This document shows positions 13,029 to 15,169 of a stretch of DNA of 15,169 bases, in pieces. The notes below the pieces were generated by a model. The model was not told the DNA's origin. It made no database searches and saw only the letters and a program-made list of their open reading frames with translations. The DNA is from Rhodobacterales bacterium CG2_30_65_12 (lineage in GTDB: Bacteria; Pseudomonadota; Alphaproteobacteria; Rhodobacterales; Rhodobacteraceae): assembly GCA_001873585.1 (NCBI GenBank), contig MNZL01000040.1, positions 1 through 15,169 of the forward strand, given 5' to 3'. The position numbers were made by a program, and so were the translations under genes. How positions within the stretch are numbered: position 1 is the first letter of the stretch; each line of letters begins with the position of its first letter.

Positions 13029-15169
13029 TCATTCCCGCGCCCGCAGCACCCGCGCCGGGCTGGCTGAAAGCGCGCCCCAGGCAAAGGCAAGCCCGGCGAA
13101 CGTGGTCAACACCACCCCGCCGGCGACGATGAGAAGCGCCGAGGCGAGATCGAAGGTAAATTCGCTGTCCATCACGAAGCGCGAGACGGCCCAGCCCGCG
13201 AGCCCGCCGGCAAACACCGCCACCAGCCCCGCCGCCGCGCCCAGCACGGCCGAGCGCAGCGCAAAATTGGCGAGCACGAGCCCGCGAGACGCGCCAAGCG
13301 TTTTCAACACCGCCGCCTCATAGGTGCGCGCTCGCTCCCCCGCTGCCGCCGCGCCGATCAGCACCACCGCGCCCGTCACCAACGTCACCAGCGCGCCATA
13401 GGTGATCGCGGCCGCCACCTGCCCCATCAGGTCAGTCACAGCGCCGATCGCCTCGCGCACCGAGATCACGGTGATGTTGGGGAGGCTCTTCGAGAGATCG
13501 CGCATAAGCGCGGCTTCCGCCTCCTGCTGGGCGTAGATCGTGGCAATCCAGCTGTGCGGCGCCCCGGCCAGCGCCGAGGGGTTCATGGCGATGGTAAAGC
13601 CCATGCCGGCTGTTGAAAAATCCACCCCGCGCAAGCTCGCTATGGTGCCAGTGATCTCGCGTCCGAGGATGTTTACCCCCATCTCGTCGCCAATCCGCAG
13701 CCCGATCTCTTCCGCTTCGTTGGCCGAAAACGAGATAAGCGGCGGGCCGGTGTAGCCCTCGGGCCACCACGCACCGGCGGTGAGCGTGGTGCGCTCGGGC
13801 AGCGCCTCGGAATAGGTCACGCCCCGGTCTCCGCGCACCACCCAGTGATCGCCCGCGACCTCTTCGGCGGGGCGGCCGTTGATGGTGATGATCCTGCCGC
13901 GCAGCATTGGCGCCGTATCCATCCGGCTCACGCCCGGGTCGGTTTCCACCCGGTCGCGCAGCGCGCCGATCTGGTCGGGCTGGATATCGACCACGAAGAA
14001 GCTGGGCGCGACGGCGGGCAGTTCTCGCTGGATCGCGCCGCGCAGGTTGTTGTCGATCTGGCCAACGGCGGCGAGCACTGAAAGGCCCAGACCAAGCGAG
14101 AGCACCACCGAGGCGGCCTCACCCCCCGGGCCGCCGACCGAGGCCAACGCCATGCGCAGCGTGGGCCGGCCCCGCAAAGCCCGCCGCCCTGCCGCCCAGG
14201 CTGCGAAGCGGCGCACGGCCTGGCCTGCCAGAACCAGCGTGAGGAACGCGCCAAAGATACCACCCGCTGCCGCCAGCGTGATCTTCGGCGTGCCGGAAAA
14301 CAGCGCGGCCAGCCCGACAAGCAGCGCCAGCAAGAGCGCAGTAGCGAACAACACCCAATGCCGGGGCCAGCGCCGGAGCCCCGTCGCCGCATCGCGGTAG
14401 AGCGCCGCCACATGGATCTCCTGCGCGCGCGCCAGCGGCCAGAGCGTGAACAGCGCCGCCGCAAGCAGCCCGTAGAGCGCCGCCTCGATCAACGGCCTGG
14501 GGGCAACGCCCAGATCCACCGGAACCGGCAAAGCCGAGGTGATCAGCGGCGCGAAGGCGAGCGGCAGACCTGCACCAAGCACGAGCCCGAGGCTGATACC
14601 CAGCGCGGTGAGCGCGCCGATCTGCAAGGCGTAGACGGCAAAGATCGTGCCGCGCGTTGCACCCAGCACCTTCAGCGTGGCGATAGTTTCGGTTTTCTCG
14701 TCAAGATAGGCCCGCACCGCCGCAGAGATTCCAACACCCCCAACCGCGAGCCCGGCAAGCCCCACCAGGACGAGGAAGCTGCCGAGCCGTTCAACCGCAT
14801 GGCTCACCCCCGGCGCGCCGTTGCGCGCATCGCGCCAGCGTGGCGCGCTCTCGGCAAGAGCCGTGGTAACATCGGTCTTCACAGCCTCCAGATCGGCCCC
14901 CTCGGGCAGTTTCAGCCGATACTCGGCATCGAACAAAGTGCCCTCGCGGAGCAGACCGGACGCGGCAAGATCAGCGCTGCGCACCAGCATTGGCGGGCCG
15001 AAACCAAACCCGGCGGTCGCATTGTCGGGCACCGAGACGAGCGCGGCCATCAGCATGAAGCTCTGATCTCCAAGGCGGAAGGCATCGCCCGGCGCAAGGC
15101 CCAGCCGGTCAATCAGGAGCGGGCTCATCGCCGCCCCCGGCAGGCCACCCGCGCCGGCAAAAACCGCGT
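13029..15169 (-). CDS. FtsX-family ABC transporter permease (YbbP/MacB-like), 5'-truncated by window edge
   Basis: A large inner-membrane permease. The frame is open to the right edge, giving about 712 visible residues and lacking an unknown N-terminal portion; family members are about 800-850 residues. It shows a periplasmic domain, then transmembrane segments FLVLVGLAGLAVGGVGISAAV, IGALTALGISLGLVLG, ALYGLLAAALFTLWPLA, VLFATALLLALLVGLAAL, AAAGGIFGAFLTLVLAGQAV and VVLSLGLGLSVLAAVG. A second extracytoplasmic domain follows, then three closing helices. ATIATLKVLGATRG-type and TYEAAVLKTLGASRG motifs mark the two FtsX-domain coupling loops. Such permeases (E. coli YbbP) work with an ATPase and sometimes an esterase; those genes would lie outside the window to the right, which I infer only. 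The ATG at 15128 is internal: codons before it continue in frame with family-like residues (AVFAGAGGLPGAA). Confidence 0.88.
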   Translation of the reverse strand, partial: AVFAGAGGLPGAAMSPLLIDRLGLAPGDAFRLGDQSFMLMAALVSVPDNATAGFGFGPPMLVRSADLAASGLLREGTLFDAEYRLKLPEGADLEAVKTDVTTALAESAPRWRDARNGAPGVSHAVERLGSFLVLVGLAGLAVGGVGISAAVRAYLDEKTETIATLKVLGATRGTIFAVYALQIGALTALGISLGLVLGAGLPLAFAPLITSALPVPVDLGVAPRPLIEAALYGLLAAALFTLWPLARAQEIHVAALYRDAATGLRRWPRHWVLFATALLLALLVGLAALFSGTPKITLAAAGGIFGAFLTLVLAGQAVRRFAAWAAGRRALRGRPTLRMALASVGGPGGEAASVVLSLGLGLSVLAAVGQIDNNLRGAIQRELPAVAPSFFVVDIQPDQIGALRDRVETDPGVSRMDTAPMLRGRIITINGRPAEEVAGDHWVVRGDRGVTYSEALPERTTLTAGAWWPEGYTGPPLISFSANEAEEIGLRIGDEMGVNILGREITGTIASLRGVDFSTAGMGFTIAMNPSALAGAPHSWIATIYAQQEAEAALMRDLSKSLPNITVISVREAIGAVTDLMGQVAAAITYGALVTLVTGAVVLIGAAAAGERARTYEAAVLKTLGASRGLVLANFALRSAVLGAAAGLVAVFAGGLAGWAVSRFVMDSEFTFDLASALLIVAGGVVLTTFAGLAFAWGALSASPARVLRARE

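Overview
This window is a GC-rich alphaproteobacterial chromosome segment, most likely from Rhodobacterales (Rhodobacter/Roseobacter relatives). The evidence is the protein character, the gene set (mdh, sucC/sucD, sdhCDAB grouped with mcl2 and mch of the ethylmalonyl-CoA pathway), and my recollection that Rhodobacter sphaeroides has a similar cluster. It is mainly a central-carbon housekeeping locus. I see no mobile element, CRISPR array, tRNA or rRNA.

Layout. On the minus strand, reading right to left: mdh (4078-3116), ended by a strong hairpin terminator (3093-3068); then a separate unit sucC (2860-1667), a PAPS-type sulfotransferase gene (1646-882) and sucD (877 to the window edge, missing only its last few codons). 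Divergent from mdh is a TauE/SafE-type membrane exporter (4292-5035). It converges on a small exported protein of unknown function (5349-5032), and the two stop codons overlap in one CTAG. A plus-strand unit follows: mcl2 (5538-6392), an NnrU-family membrane protein (6396-6953), mch (6980-8014) and a DUF4344-type exported metallopeptidase (8022-8834). After a 314-base regulatory gap comes sdhC-sdhD-sdhA-sdhB (9149-12538), closed by a very strong terminator at 12556-12583. Then comes a small DUF3052-like protein (12603-13022), convergent with a large FtsX-type ABC permease (minus strand, 13029 to the right edge, N-terminus missing).

How the genes fit together. SucCD, Sdh and Mdh carry out succinyl-CoA to succinate, succinate to fumarate, and malate to oxaloacetate. 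Mch and Mcl2 act in C2 assimilation: mesaconyl-CoA to beta-methylmalyl-CoA, and malyl-CoA to malate plus CoA, so they feed the same C4 pool. The most informative non-coding signal is a pair of GTGATCAC-type palindromes whose centres lie exactly 21 bp apart. It occurs upstream of both sucC and sdhC, at similar distances from the start codons, but not upstream of mdh or mcl2. This suggests one regulator binding two sites on the same DNA face to co-control the two succinate-handling operons. The oddest gene arrangement is the sulfotransferase inserted between the two subunit genes of succinyl-CoA synthetase.
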